From: Acidimicrobiaceae bacterium
Lineage (GTDB): Bacteria; Actinomycetota; Acidimicrobiia; Acidimicrobiales; Ilumatobacteraceae
DNA length: 64,000 bases
NCBI GenBank assembly: GCA_947446815.1
Contig: CANFGT010000004.1
Coordinates: 102,415-166,414 of the forward strand
Direction: 5' to 3'
The position numbers and the translations under genes are program-made. Under the pieces are notes generated by a model. The model had not been told where the DNA came from, ran no database searches, and saw only the letters and a list, made by a program, of their open reading frames with translations. Position 1 is the first letter of the stretch; every line of letters starts with the position of its first letter. Positions 35,672-43,529 of this stretch are shown here, piece after piece.

Positions 35672-37603
35672 TCAGCGACCAACAGCCTTCAGGATGAAAC
35701 CGACGTACTGGTCCTGGCCCGCTGCGTTCGGATGAATTCCGTCAGACGCAAACCAATCCTTATGCCCCTTTGATAATGCCTTCCAGTCAAGGATGGTCAC
35801 ATTCGGATACTGCAATGGCAACGCCGAAATGATCTCGTTGTTCTTATCCGTGTAGGCGCTACCTGGGACATTGACTGTGAGCACAATCACGTGCGGGACT
35901 TTGGAAAGTGGTCGCATCAAATCGCCATAGCTAGATACTGAGCCACGGCCATTTGTTCCGAGATGGATGACAACAAAGTTGCCCAGTTCTCCCGTTTTCA
36001 TTCGGTAATCGAGAATCTGACTTCCTGCCGTGACTTGACGATTCTTTGCAGCATCGACAGTGATGCCATACGAGCTCAGTTTGCGAGCCGAGCCCAGCAT
36101 CACGGAGTCGCCAACTGCAAACACATCAAACTTTGCAACAGGCGGTGCAGTTGTCGTTACTGCAGGAATCGTTGTCGTACCAATGGGAAGAGTTGTAGTG
36201 GGGATTGTGACAACCGCACCTGTGTTGTCATCAAGATTGCCTGCGACGTCTTCTGGCATCACTCGTGCACCAGCCATGCTGACAACAGCAAAGACAGGAA
36301 CAAGGGCAAGTGTTGCTAACACCACTGGAAGTGGACCGCGCACTCCTCCACTGCGTTGTCGCCATGCGCGATATGACGCAAGTGCTCGACCAGTACGAAT
36401 CGGAGTTTCAATGAATCGATACGACGCTTCTGTAATGACAACTGTGATTGCCATTAATGCAACGAACTCGCGTGGCTCCAACGGCATACCAGCGCTCTTG
36501 CGGAAAGCTTGAAACACAATCCAGTGGTACAGGTACAGACCGTACGAACGCTTCCCTACCCACACCAGGATGGGCGAGCCGATCACATACTTGCCAAGTC
36601 GTGAACGTGGATGCGTGACTGTTGCAATCACCAACATCGTTGCAAGAGCAACGAGAATAAGACCACCGCGATACAGCAGTGCATATCCCTCGGTGCCTGC
36701 TTCGGTCACCACGGTTTCACGGAACTGCCAACACATGTAAGCCAGTGCACCAAGACCCACAAGACCCAAGAGGTCAAGTCCGTTTGCGTTGCCGCCGGCA
36801 CGGCTGCGGCGAATCGCCCATGGGCGCCATGCCGTTGCAAGTGCTGCACCCAGTAACAGCCCTGAGGCACGAGTCAATGTTCCGAGATACAAGAAATCGG
36901 TACGCAACACGTGGCGACCGAACAACGACATGAATTGATCGGGAGTCTTTGCGAATGTGTCAATTGGTCCGGAGTGAAAAATAATCGCGGAGTACACACC
37001 GATACCTGCAGCCAGTGCTGTGAAAAATATTCCCAGTACTGGCAGGGTGCGTGATCGAAGGTTGCGCAGCAACACAAACATCACAATCGGCCAGATGATG
37101 TAGAACTGTTCTTCGACCGCCAAAGACCAGAGATGGCGAAGTGGTGCGAACTCAGCAGAGCTTGTATACGACGAGCCAGTCCACACTTGGAACCAATTCG
37201 ATACGTAGAAGATTCCACCAACAACATCACCACGCAAACGACCAAGACGATCGCTGTTGAACATTGCGCAGTACGTGATGGTGCCAATGAGCAACGTGAA
37301 GAGCGCCGGCAACAAACGACGTGCTCGGCGCACCCAGAAGTTGCCAAGCGACACTGTTCCCGCACGTTCACGTTCTGCAATGAGCAGCAAGGTGATGAGA
37401 TAGCCAGAGATAACAAAGAAAACTTCGACACCAAGGAATCCGCCGGCGAGCCATTCACGATTTGCGTGATATGTAATCACCGCAATGACCGCTAGTGCTC
37501 GAAGCCCATCAAGCCCTGGTACGTAAGGAACGACTGGACCACGACCGATTCCTGATGATGGCGTGCCACGGTTCGGCGCAGAAGTGTTTTCTTGATAACT
37601 CAT
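35672..37603 (-). CDS. OafA/YrhL-type membrane acyltransferase with SGNH domain
   Basis: 643 residues. Residues about 25-400 form the acyltransferase-3 membrane domain (VPGLDGLRALAVIAVITYH with its catalytic His, and RRARRLLPALF). After a Thr/Pro linker (about 460-490) comes an extracellular SGNH hydrolase-like domain with GDSVMLG, the GTN block and the terminal DGIHPNAAG catalytic pair. It transfers acyl groups onto surface glycans or wall polymers. It follows metF by 13 bases on the same strand. Confidence 0.9.
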   Translation of the reverse strand: MSYQENTSAPNRGTPSSGIGRGPVVPYVPGLDGLRALAVIAVITYHANREWLAGGFLGVEVFFVISGYLITLLLIAERERAGTVSLGNFWVRRARRLLPALFTLLIGTITYCAMFNSDRLGRLRGDVVGGIFYVSNWFQVWTGSSYTSSAEFAPLRHLWSLAVEEQFYIIWPIVMFVLLRNLRSRTLPVLGIFFTALAAGIGVYSAIIFHSGPIDTFAKTPDQFMSLFGRHVLRTDFLYLGTLTRASGLLLGAALATAWRPWAIRRSRAGGNANGLDLLGLVGLGALAYMCWQFRETVVTEAGTEGYALLYRGGLILVALATMLVIATVTHPRSRLGKYVIGSPILVWVGKRSYGLYLYHWIVFQAFRKSAGMPLEPREFVALMAITVVITEASYRFIETPIRTGRALASYRAWRQRSGGVRGPLPVVLATLALVPVFAVVSMAGARVMPEDVAGNLDDNTGAVVTIPTTTLPIGTTTIPAVTTTAPPVAKFDVFAVGDSVMLGSARKLSSYGITVDAAKNRQVTAGSQILDYRMKTGELGNFVVIHLGTNGRGSVSSYGDLMRPLSKVPHVIVLTVNVPGSAYTDKNNEIISALPLQYPNVTILDWKALSKGHKDWFASDGIHPNAAGQDQYVGFILKAVGR

Positions 37604-37616
37604 GACGAGAACGTGG

Positions 37617-38477
37617 TCAGGCGACCGGAAGGCCCAGTTGGGCGTAAATCTCTAAGGTGGCTGTGGACTTATTCATTGTGTAGAAGTGCAAACCAGGTGC
37701 GCCAGCTTCTAACAACTTGGCACTGAGTTCGGTCGCTGCTTCAACTCCGATACGGCGAACATCTTCTGGCGAAGTACCCGACTCAAGACGTTCACGCAGC
37801 CACGCAGGGAATGCAGCGCCAGACAATTCCGCCATGCGTTCCACTTGCGCAATATTCGTCACAGGCATGATGCCAGGCACCACAGGTTTCGTGATTCCGA
37901 GATCTGCGAGGTCATTCACCAAAGACAGGTAATGGTCGATGTCAAAGAAGAATTGTGTTGTGGCAAAGTCTGCAACACGCATCTTGTCTGCAAGGTACTG
38001 ACGATCAGTTGCAAGGTCCGTCGATCGCGGATGTCCTTCAGGATGTGCCGCAACTCCAACAGAGAGATTCGCAATTTCCTTCAGATGCTCAATGAGGTCA
38101 ATGGCGTAGGTGTAATCACTGGGGCGAGCATCTGCAGGGTCTTTCGGAGCATCGCCGGCGAGTGCAAGAACATTCTCAATACCTGCGTCGACATATGTCG
38201 CGATGATGTCAGCGATTTCTGTACGGGTATGCCCTACGCATGTGAGATGAGCCATCGAAGGAATCGCTGTTTCTTTTTGCACCCACAGAACGGTGTCACG
38301 AGTGTGTTCGCGGGTGGAGCCACCAGCACCATATGTGACCGAAACAAAAGATGGATTCAAAGGTTCAAGCTCCGCAATGGTGCGGCCCAAAGACATAGAA
38401 CCCGAGGCGGATTTCGGAGGAGAGAACTCGAACGAGAACGTACGTCCCGCTGCAAGAAGATCTCCGATGCGTGCCAT
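37617..38477 (-). CDS. metF: 5,10-methylenetetrahydrofolate reductase
   Basis: 286 residues, TIM-barrel flavoprotein. Signatures are FSFEFSPPKS near the start, SVTYGAGGSTREHT, AHLTCVGHT, LALAGDAP with the flavin-binding Asp, DFATTQFFFDIDHY and VPGIMPV. It reduces 5,10-methylene-THF to 5-methyl-THF for methionine synthesis. It lies between purH and the acyltransferase in the long co-directional run, next to other folate-dependent steps. Confidence 0.95.
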   Translation of the reverse strand: MARIGDLLAAGRTFSFEFSPPKSASGSMSLGRTIAELEPLNPSFVSVTYGAGGSTREHTRDTVLWVQKETAIPSMAHLTCVGHTRTEIADIIATYVDAGIENVLALAGDAPKDPADARPSDYTYAIDLIEHLKEIANLSVGVAAHPEGHPRSTDLATDRQYLADKMRVADFATTQFFFDIDHYLSLVNDLADLGITKPVVPGIMPVTNIAQVERMAELSGAAFPAWLRERLESGTSPEDVRRIGVEAATELSAKLLEAGAPGLHFYTMNKSTATLEIYAQLGLPVA

Positions 38478-38497
38478 TTAGTCAGTCTACGGGCTGC

Positions 38498-40006
38498 TCA
38501 GTGGCGGAAGTGGCGTGTTCCGGTGAACACCATTGCAATGCCATGAGTGTTGGCCGCCGTGATGGATGCAGAATCCCGCACACTGCCACCGGGTTGGATA
38601 ACGGCAGTGACGCCAGCGGCGGCCAACTCTTCGACAGTATCGCCGAATGGGAAAAACGCATCACTGGCAGCGACAGAACCCTTGGCGGAATCCCCTGCAC
38701 GACCGATTGCAATTCGCGCCGCATCGACACGATTCGGCTGGCCACCACCAACACCAACAACGGTGTCGCCATTCGCCAGAACAATTGCGTTGCTCCATGT
38801 TGCAGCAACTGTTTGCCATGCAAGAAGCAAGCTCTGCCACTCTTCTGCGCTTGGGGCACGATCTGTCGCCACAGTGAAATCATCAAGCGGTTCGTCTACT
38901 TCATCAACTGATTGCACCAACATGCCACCATCAATCGAACGCACATTGATTGCCATTGAGTTGAATGGTGCCACTGCTTCAATCAATCGCAAGTTCTCTT
39001 TGCCACTCAGAATTTCTAAAGCATCGGCAGAGAACGATGGGGCAATCACAACTTCTGTGAATACTTTGGAAATCTCCAATGCCGTTTCGGCATTCACCTC
39101 ACCATTCACAGCGATGATGCCACCGAATGCGCTCACTGGGTCTGCTGCATGGGCACGTGTGTATGCCTGAAGAATTGTGTCGCCGAGCGCAACACCGCAG
39201 GGGTTTGCATGCTTCACGACTACTGCCGCGGGACGATCAAAACGCGACACGAGTTGCCACGCAGCCTCTGTATCAAACACATTGAGATACGACATCTCTT
39301 TGCCGTTCAGCTGTTGGGCTGAATCCCACCAGCTCTCAACACCTGGCAAGCGATAACGCGCGCCGGTTTGATGGGGGTTTTCGCCATAGCGAAGTATCTC
39401 TGCACGTTCGGCGACCAAGGTGAGAATCGGTGGAACAGTTGCACTTGCGCGATCGGGACTTTCATCTGCAAGCCACGACGCAATCGACGCGTCGTATGCA
39501 CTGGTGATACGGAATGCCTTTTGCGCGAGCACTCGGCGTGCGCTGATTCCGAAGTAGCCGCCTTCAATCATTTCAAGAACGTCTGCGTAGTCAGCGGTGT
39601 CGACGACAACTCCAACATGTGCAAAATTCTTTGCTGCAGCACGCACCATTGCGGGGCCGCCAACATCAATCAGTTCAACACTCGGCTTCGAACCGAACGG
39701 ATACAAGTTGACAACAACAAGATCAATCTCTTCGATGCCGTGTTGCTCAAGTTCATCGAGATGTTGTGGCTTGTCTCGGTCGGCGAGAATGCCACCATGC
39801 ACCATTGGGTGCAGTGTGACAACTCTGTGATCGAGAATGGGTTCTAATCCGGTGAGTTCTGCAACATCGGTGACAGGAATTCCTGCATCACCAACTGCCT
39901 TGGCTGTTCCACCACTAGAAAGAATGGTCCAGCCAAGCTCGTGCAACGCCGAGGCGAACTCGACGATGCCGGTTTTGTCGTAAACGGAAAGAAGTGCGCG
40001 TGGCAC
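38498..40006 (-). CDS. purH: Bifunctional AICAR transformylase / IMP cyclohydrolase
   Basis: 502 residues from a GTG start placed directly after the sucD stop. The N-terminal IMP cyclohydrolase domain has ALLSVYDKTGIVEFA and LSSGGTAKAV. The C-terminal transformylase has the VVKHANPCGVA block with the catalytic Lys-His and late SDAFFPFGDTVEELAAAGVTAVIQPGGS. It performs the last two steps of IMP synthesis, using 10-formyl-THF. Confidence 0.96.
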   Translation of the reverse strand: MPRALLSVYDKTGIVEFASALHELGWTILSSGGTAKAVGDAGIPVTDVAELTGLEPILDHRVVTLHPMVHGGILADRDKPQHLDELEQHGIEEIDLVVVNLYPFGSKPSVELIDVGGPAMVRAAAKNFAHVGVVVDTADYADVLEMIEGGYFGISARRVLAQKAFRITSAYDASIASWLADESPDRASATVPPILTLVAERAEILRYGENPHQTGARYRLPGVESWWDSAQQLNGKEMSYLNVFDTEAAWQLVSRFDRPAAVVVKHANPCGVALGDTILQAYTRAHAADPVSAFGGIIAVNGEVNAETALEISKVFTEVVIAPSFSADALEILSGKENLRLIEAVAPFNSMAINVRSIDGGMLVQSVDEVDEPLDDFTVATDRAPSAEEWQSLLLAWQTVAATWSNAIVLANGDTVVGVGGGQPNRVDAARIAIGRAGDSAKGSVAASDAFFPFGDTVEELAAAGVTAVIQPGGSVRDSASITAANTHGIAMVFTGTRHFRH

Positions 40007-40906
40007 TCAGCGAAGTCCAGCGACGATTTCTGCCATGAGCGCACCGGCTTCAGTGGGGTTCTGACCCACCTTCACACCAGCGTCACGCAATACGTCCATC
40101 TTGCCCTGTGCTGTTCCCTTGCCGCCAGAAACGATGGCGCCTGCGTGGCCCATCTTCTTGCCTGCAGGTGCAGTCACGCCGGCGATATATGCCGACATTG
40201 GCTTTGTCACGTTTGCCTTGATGAACTCTGCTGCTTCTTCTTCAGCGGAGCCACCGATTTCACCAATCATGATGATTGCGTGAGTCTCTGGATCATTCTG
40301 GAACTCGCGCAAGCAATCGATGAACGAAGTACCTGGTACGGGGTCGCCACCGATACCAACACATGTTGATACGCCAATGCCGCGCTGCTTCAGTTCGTAG
40401 AGAGCCTGGTACGTGAGTGTTCCGGAACGAGACACGATGCCCACGTTTGGACCACTTGCCGACGGAAGCTCTGCAATTTCACCAGCGGTAATACCGATGT
40501 TGCACTTACCCGGGCTAATGATGCCTGGGCAGTTTGGACCAAGAAGACGCACGTTCGGGAAATCACGAACAAGTGTGTTGTAGGTGCGGGCTTCGTCTTG
40601 TGCAGGAATACCTTCGGTGATGCACACGATGAATGAAATACCAGCAGCTGCTGCTTCCAAGATTGCTGCCGATGCAGCCTTTGGTGGAACAGTGACGAAT
40701 GATGCTGTTGCACCAGTTGCTGCCACTGCTTCCGCAACGCTGTTGTACACGGGGATGCCTTCAACATCAGTGCCACCCTTGCCAGGTGTAACACCAGCAA
40801 CAACTTGTGTGCCGTATGCCTTGTTACGAAGACCGTGGTACTTGCCTTGGCCTCCGGTGAGACCTTGGACGATGACCTTGGTGTTTTGATCGACGAAAAT
40901 TGCCAT
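40007..40906 (-). CDS. sucD: Succinyl-CoA synthetase alpha subunit
   Basis: 299 residues. The CoA-binding Rossmann domain has VIVQGLTGGQGKYHG near the start and the phosphorylated active-site His in KKMGHAGAIVSGGKGTAQGK near residue 245. With SucC it converts succinyl-CoA to succinate with ATP or GTP formation. It lies 11 bases after sucC; purH follows without spacing. Confidence 0.96.
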   Translation of the reverse strand: MAIFVDQNTKVIVQGLTGGQGKYHGLRNKAYGTQVVAGVTPGKGGTDVEGIPVYNSVAEAVAATGATASFVTVPPKAASAAILEAAAAGISFIVCITEGIPAQDEARTYNTLVRDFPNVRLLGPNCPGIISPGKCNIGITAGEIAELPSASGPNVGIVSRSGTLTYQALYELKQRGIGVSTCVGIGGDPVPGTSFIDCLREFQNDPETHAIIMIGEIGGSAEEEAAEFIKANVTKPMSAYIAGVTAPAGKKMGHAGAIVSGGKGTAQGKMDVLRDAGVKVGQNPTEAGALMAEIVAGLR

Positions 40907-40917
40907 GACTGTGGTCC

Positions 40918-42063
40918 TTACTTCGCGAGTGCCACGGCGGCCTCTGCGGCCTCGAGCATTGTTGGCTTGCTGGTGAGCTTTGATTCGGGGATGCCTGCGT
41001 TGGCGAGAATCGAACGACCCTCTTCCGCGTTGGTTCCGTCGAGTCGAATAACGATGGGTGCGCGAAGATCAACGCGACCAAGGGCTTCAACGATGCCCTT
41101 TGCCACTTCTTCACCACGAGTGATGCCACCGAAGATATTGATGAAGATGCTCTTCACTGCCTTGTCGGAGTTAATCACTTCGAGCGCGCTCGCCATGAGG
41201 TCTGCGTTTGCGCCGCCACCGATGTCGAGGAAGTTTGCAGCAGTGCCACCGACTTGGTTCACCACGTCGAGTGTGCTCATTGCAAGACCAGCACCGTTAG
41301 CGATAATGCCGACTGTGCCGTCAAGACCGATGTACTGAAGACCCTTTTCTCGTGCAAGCTTTTCGCGTGCATCGAGTTCTTCGGTTGCCTTGAACTCTTC
41401 CCACTCTGGGTGACGGAAGTCTGCGTTTGCATCAAGGCTGACCTTGGCGTCAAGCGCGTGCACTTCGCCAGTTGGCTTCAAGATTAGTGGGTTGATTTCT
41501 GCGAGGTCGCAGTCACCTTCAACGAAGCAGCGGTAGAGCTTCACCAAGATGTCAGCGACACCCTGCTGTGCCTTCTCAGGAATCTTTGCGTCAACAGCTG
41601 CCTTGAGTGCACCTGCAGCGGAGAGACCGTCGACGGGATCAATGTGAAGCATGAGGATTGCTGCAGGATTTGTTGCAGCAACTTCTTCAATCTCCACGCC
41701 ACCTTCTTTGGACAACATGAGGAGGTGCTTCTTCGCGCCGCGGTCAAGTGTGAACGATGCGTAGTACTCCTCAGCGATGTCGCTGGCGTTTTCAACCCAG
41801 ACGCGCTTCACAACATGGCCCTTGATGTCCATGCCCAAGATGTTTCCAGCGTGTGTGCGCACTTCGTCGGCGTTGTTTGCCAACTTGATGCCGCCTGCCT
41901 TACCGCGTCCACCCACTTGCACCTGCGCCTTGACTACAACCGGGTAACCGGCTGCGTCAGCTGCAGCAACTGCTTGGTCAACAGTGACAGCGACGTCACC
42001 CTTCGACACGGGTATGTCGTAGCGGGCGAAATACTGCTTGCCCTGATACTCAAAAAGGTCCAT
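40918..42063 (-). CDS. sucC: Succinyl-CoA synthetase beta subunit
   Basis: 381 residues. The ATP-grasp N-terminus has MDLFEYQGKQYFARYDIPV, VVKAQVQVGGRGKAGG, and the Mg-binding DLAEINPL. The C-terminal part carries GAGLAMSTLDVVNQVGGTAANFLDIGGGA. It forms the heterodimer with SucD. The gene begins 18 bases after a cobalamin-binding mutase subunit gene, linking methylmalonyl-CoA turnover to succinyl-CoA use. Confidence 0.96.
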   Translation of the reverse strand: MDLFEYQGKQYFARYDIPVSKGDVAVTVDQAVAAADAAGYPVVVKAQVQVGGRGKAGGIKLANNADEVRTHAGNILGMDIKGHVVKRVWVENASDIAEEYYASFTLDRGAKKHLLMLSKEGGVEIEEVAATNPAAILMLHIDPVDGLSAAGALKAAVDAKIPEKAQQGVADILVKLYRCFVEGDCDLAEINPLILKPTGEVHALDAKVSLDANADFRHPEWEEFKATEELDAREKLAREKGLQYIGLDGTVGIIANGAGLAMSTLDVVNQVGGTAANFLDIGGGANADLMASALEVINSDKAVKSIFINIFGGITRGEEVAKGIVEALGRVDLRAPIVIRLDGTNAEEGRSILANAGIPESKLTSKPTMLEAAEAAVALAK

Positions 42064-42081
42064 GAGTTACTCCATGTCTTT

Positions 42082-42483
42082 CTATTCGCGGCTATCGAGT
42101 TCTTCTTCAAGCCATTGTGCAATGGCTTTCAAAGAGGAACCTGGGCCAAAGATGTTTCCAACGCCTTGCTCGCGGAGTGCGCGCGCATCTGCATCGGGGA
42201 TAACGCCACCGCCGAACACGAGCACCTCGCCCATGTCGCGGTTGCGAAGTTCTTCCATTGTTCGTGGGAAGAGAGTGTTGTGGGCGCCAGATAAGAGCGA
42301 GAGGCCGACAGCGTCAGCGTCTTCTTGCAGAACAGTTTCTGCAATCTGCTCGGGGGTCTGGTGCAGACCTGTATAGATGACTTCAAAACCATGGTCACGC
42401 AATGCACGTGTAATGGTCTTCGCGCCACGGTCATGGCCATCGAGACCAGGCTTGGCGACAACAACTCGGTAGGGGCGCTTCAC
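42082..42483 (-). CDS. Cobalamin-binding subunit of an acyl-CoA mutase
   Basis: 133 residues forming one B12-binding domain. The lower-ligand motif DxHxxG reads GLDGHDRGAK near residue 15, followed by GLSLLSGAH and the VFGGGVIPDAD loop. Free-standing domains like this pair with a separate catalytic subunit in methylmalonyl-, isobutyryl- or hydroxyisobutyryl-CoA mutases. Proximity to sucCD favours methylmalonyl-CoA. The catalytic subunit is not in the window. Confidence 0.85.
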   Translation of the reverse strand: MKRPYRVVVAKPGLDGHDRGAKTITRALRDHGFEVIYTGLHQTPEQIAETVLQEDADAVGLSLLSGAHNTLFPRTMEELRNRDMGEVLVFGGGVIPDADARALREQGVGNIFGPGSSLKAIAQWLEEELDSRE

Positions 42484-42541
42484 AGAAAGGAAACCCTACG
42501 CCGTACAGGTGTTGTCGTACCAACCCGCCACAATGGGGGGT

Positions 42542-43045
42542 ATGCGTACTCCTCGCCTTCGATCCCCCTTAGCCCGTGCTGTTGTGCCCGTCTTGGGCGG
42601 AATTGCCTTCTTTTGCTTGTTTTTTGGGGGTCTCTGGGTGGTGGCCTCGATCATCAACAACCGCGCTACCCCCACCTCCAATGTGGCCAACAAGGTCTTT
42701 GAGGTCGGCAAGGTGGAGGCCATGGCCAAGGCCGTCGCCAAAGATGGCCCCCTGCTCTTCCCCGATCTCAAGAGCCCCGATGGTGTGCGGTCCATTGTGT
42801 TGGACCACACCGGGACCGACCCCGCCGAGGGCTGGCGTGTGTACTACGGATACCCCGAGGACCTCGACGCAACTTGCTTAGTGACCCACATCAAGGGCAC
42901 ACGCACGTTCACCGATTGCCATGGCAGGAAAATCGAGATCAATCAGTTAGAGAAGCCACTGAACGTGCGACCCATCGTGGAAAACAGAAAAACTCTCTAC
43001 GTTGACTTGCGCGGAATTACATCCGCAACGACAACCACCCCGTAA
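42542..43045 (+). CDS. Membrane-anchored extracytoplasmic protein of unknown function
   Basis: About 167 residues with one N-terminal helix (about 12-35, VVPVLGGIAFFCLFFGGLWVVASII) and an exported domain. The segment ATCLVTHIKGTRTFTDCHGRKIEINQLEKP faintly recalls the Rieske pattern (Cys-His ... Cys-His-Gly) and ends with an LYVDL strand as in Rieske proteins. The cluster ligands are not all in place. The start is uncertain: ATG 42542 or 42533. No family is assigned. Confidence 0.65.
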   Translation: MRTPRLRSPLARAVVPVLGGIAFFCLFFGGLWVVASIINNRATPTSNVANKVFEVGKVEAMAKAVAKDGPLLFPDLKSPDGVRSIVLDHTGTDPAEGWRVYYGYPEDLDATCLVTHIKGTRTFTDCHGRKIEINQLEKPLNVRPIVENRKTLYVDLRGITSATTTTP

Positions 43046-43059
43046 ATACAGGGTTTTTG

Positions 43060-43488
43060 TTACTTGCTGGCGGTGGCGTCAGTGAGACGAATTGCAAACT
43101 CTTCAGCATGTGCTGCGAGCTTGCTGCGATGCAATGCGAGACCACCGACTACTTCAGCACCGCGATATTCAAGTTCGCGTGTCATCACATCGAGTGAGCC
43201 GCCAGGGTTCAGCGCGAATGTGCAAAACGCTGCAGCTTTCTTGCCGGCCATTGCAGGCAGAGCGCGAAGCCGGTCAATAGCCCAAGGCGCCTGACCCACA
43301 ACGAAGAGACCGTGGACCCATGTGCCCACGATGACCATGTCGGCATCCTGAATAGACGCGTGGTCGGGGTTCTTCACTGGGGAAATCCCTGTGATGGACC
43401 AGTTCTCCTGCTGGAGGTTGGCGGCGATGCGCTCTCCCGCCTTCCATGTGTTGCCGGTGAGACTCTCGATAAGGATGGCTGCCTTCAT
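43060..43488 (-). CDS. Flavodoxin-like protein
   Basis: 142 residues with the flavodoxin fold: FMN-phosphate loop ILIESLTGNTWKAGERIA (residue 5 on), MVIVGTWVHGLFV in the middle and a GGLALHRSKL end. It probably binds FMN and passes low-potential electrons, or acts as a protoporphyrinogen-oxidase-like protein. The ATG at 43488 gives the true flavodoxin N-terminus; an upstream in-frame start would overlap the helicase gene. It lies 41 bases after pcrA. Confidence 0.8.
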   Translation of the reverse strand: MKAAILIESLTGNTWKAGERIAANLQQENWSITGISPVKNPDHASIQDADMVIVGTWVHGLFVVGQAPWAIDRLRALPAMAGKKAAAFCTFALNPGGSLDVMTRELEYRGAEVVGGLALHRSKLAAHAEEFAIRLTDATASK

Positions 43489-43529
43489 GGCTCTATTTCT
43501 ACTACCCGAGCGTCCCTCGCGCGGATTTG

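Noticed and set aside
34862..35773. Long open frame (303 codons) on the plus strand across mdh
   Set aside because: It is antisense to the well-conserved malate dehydrogenase gene, is very Cys-rich and matches no family, so it is a shadow frame.
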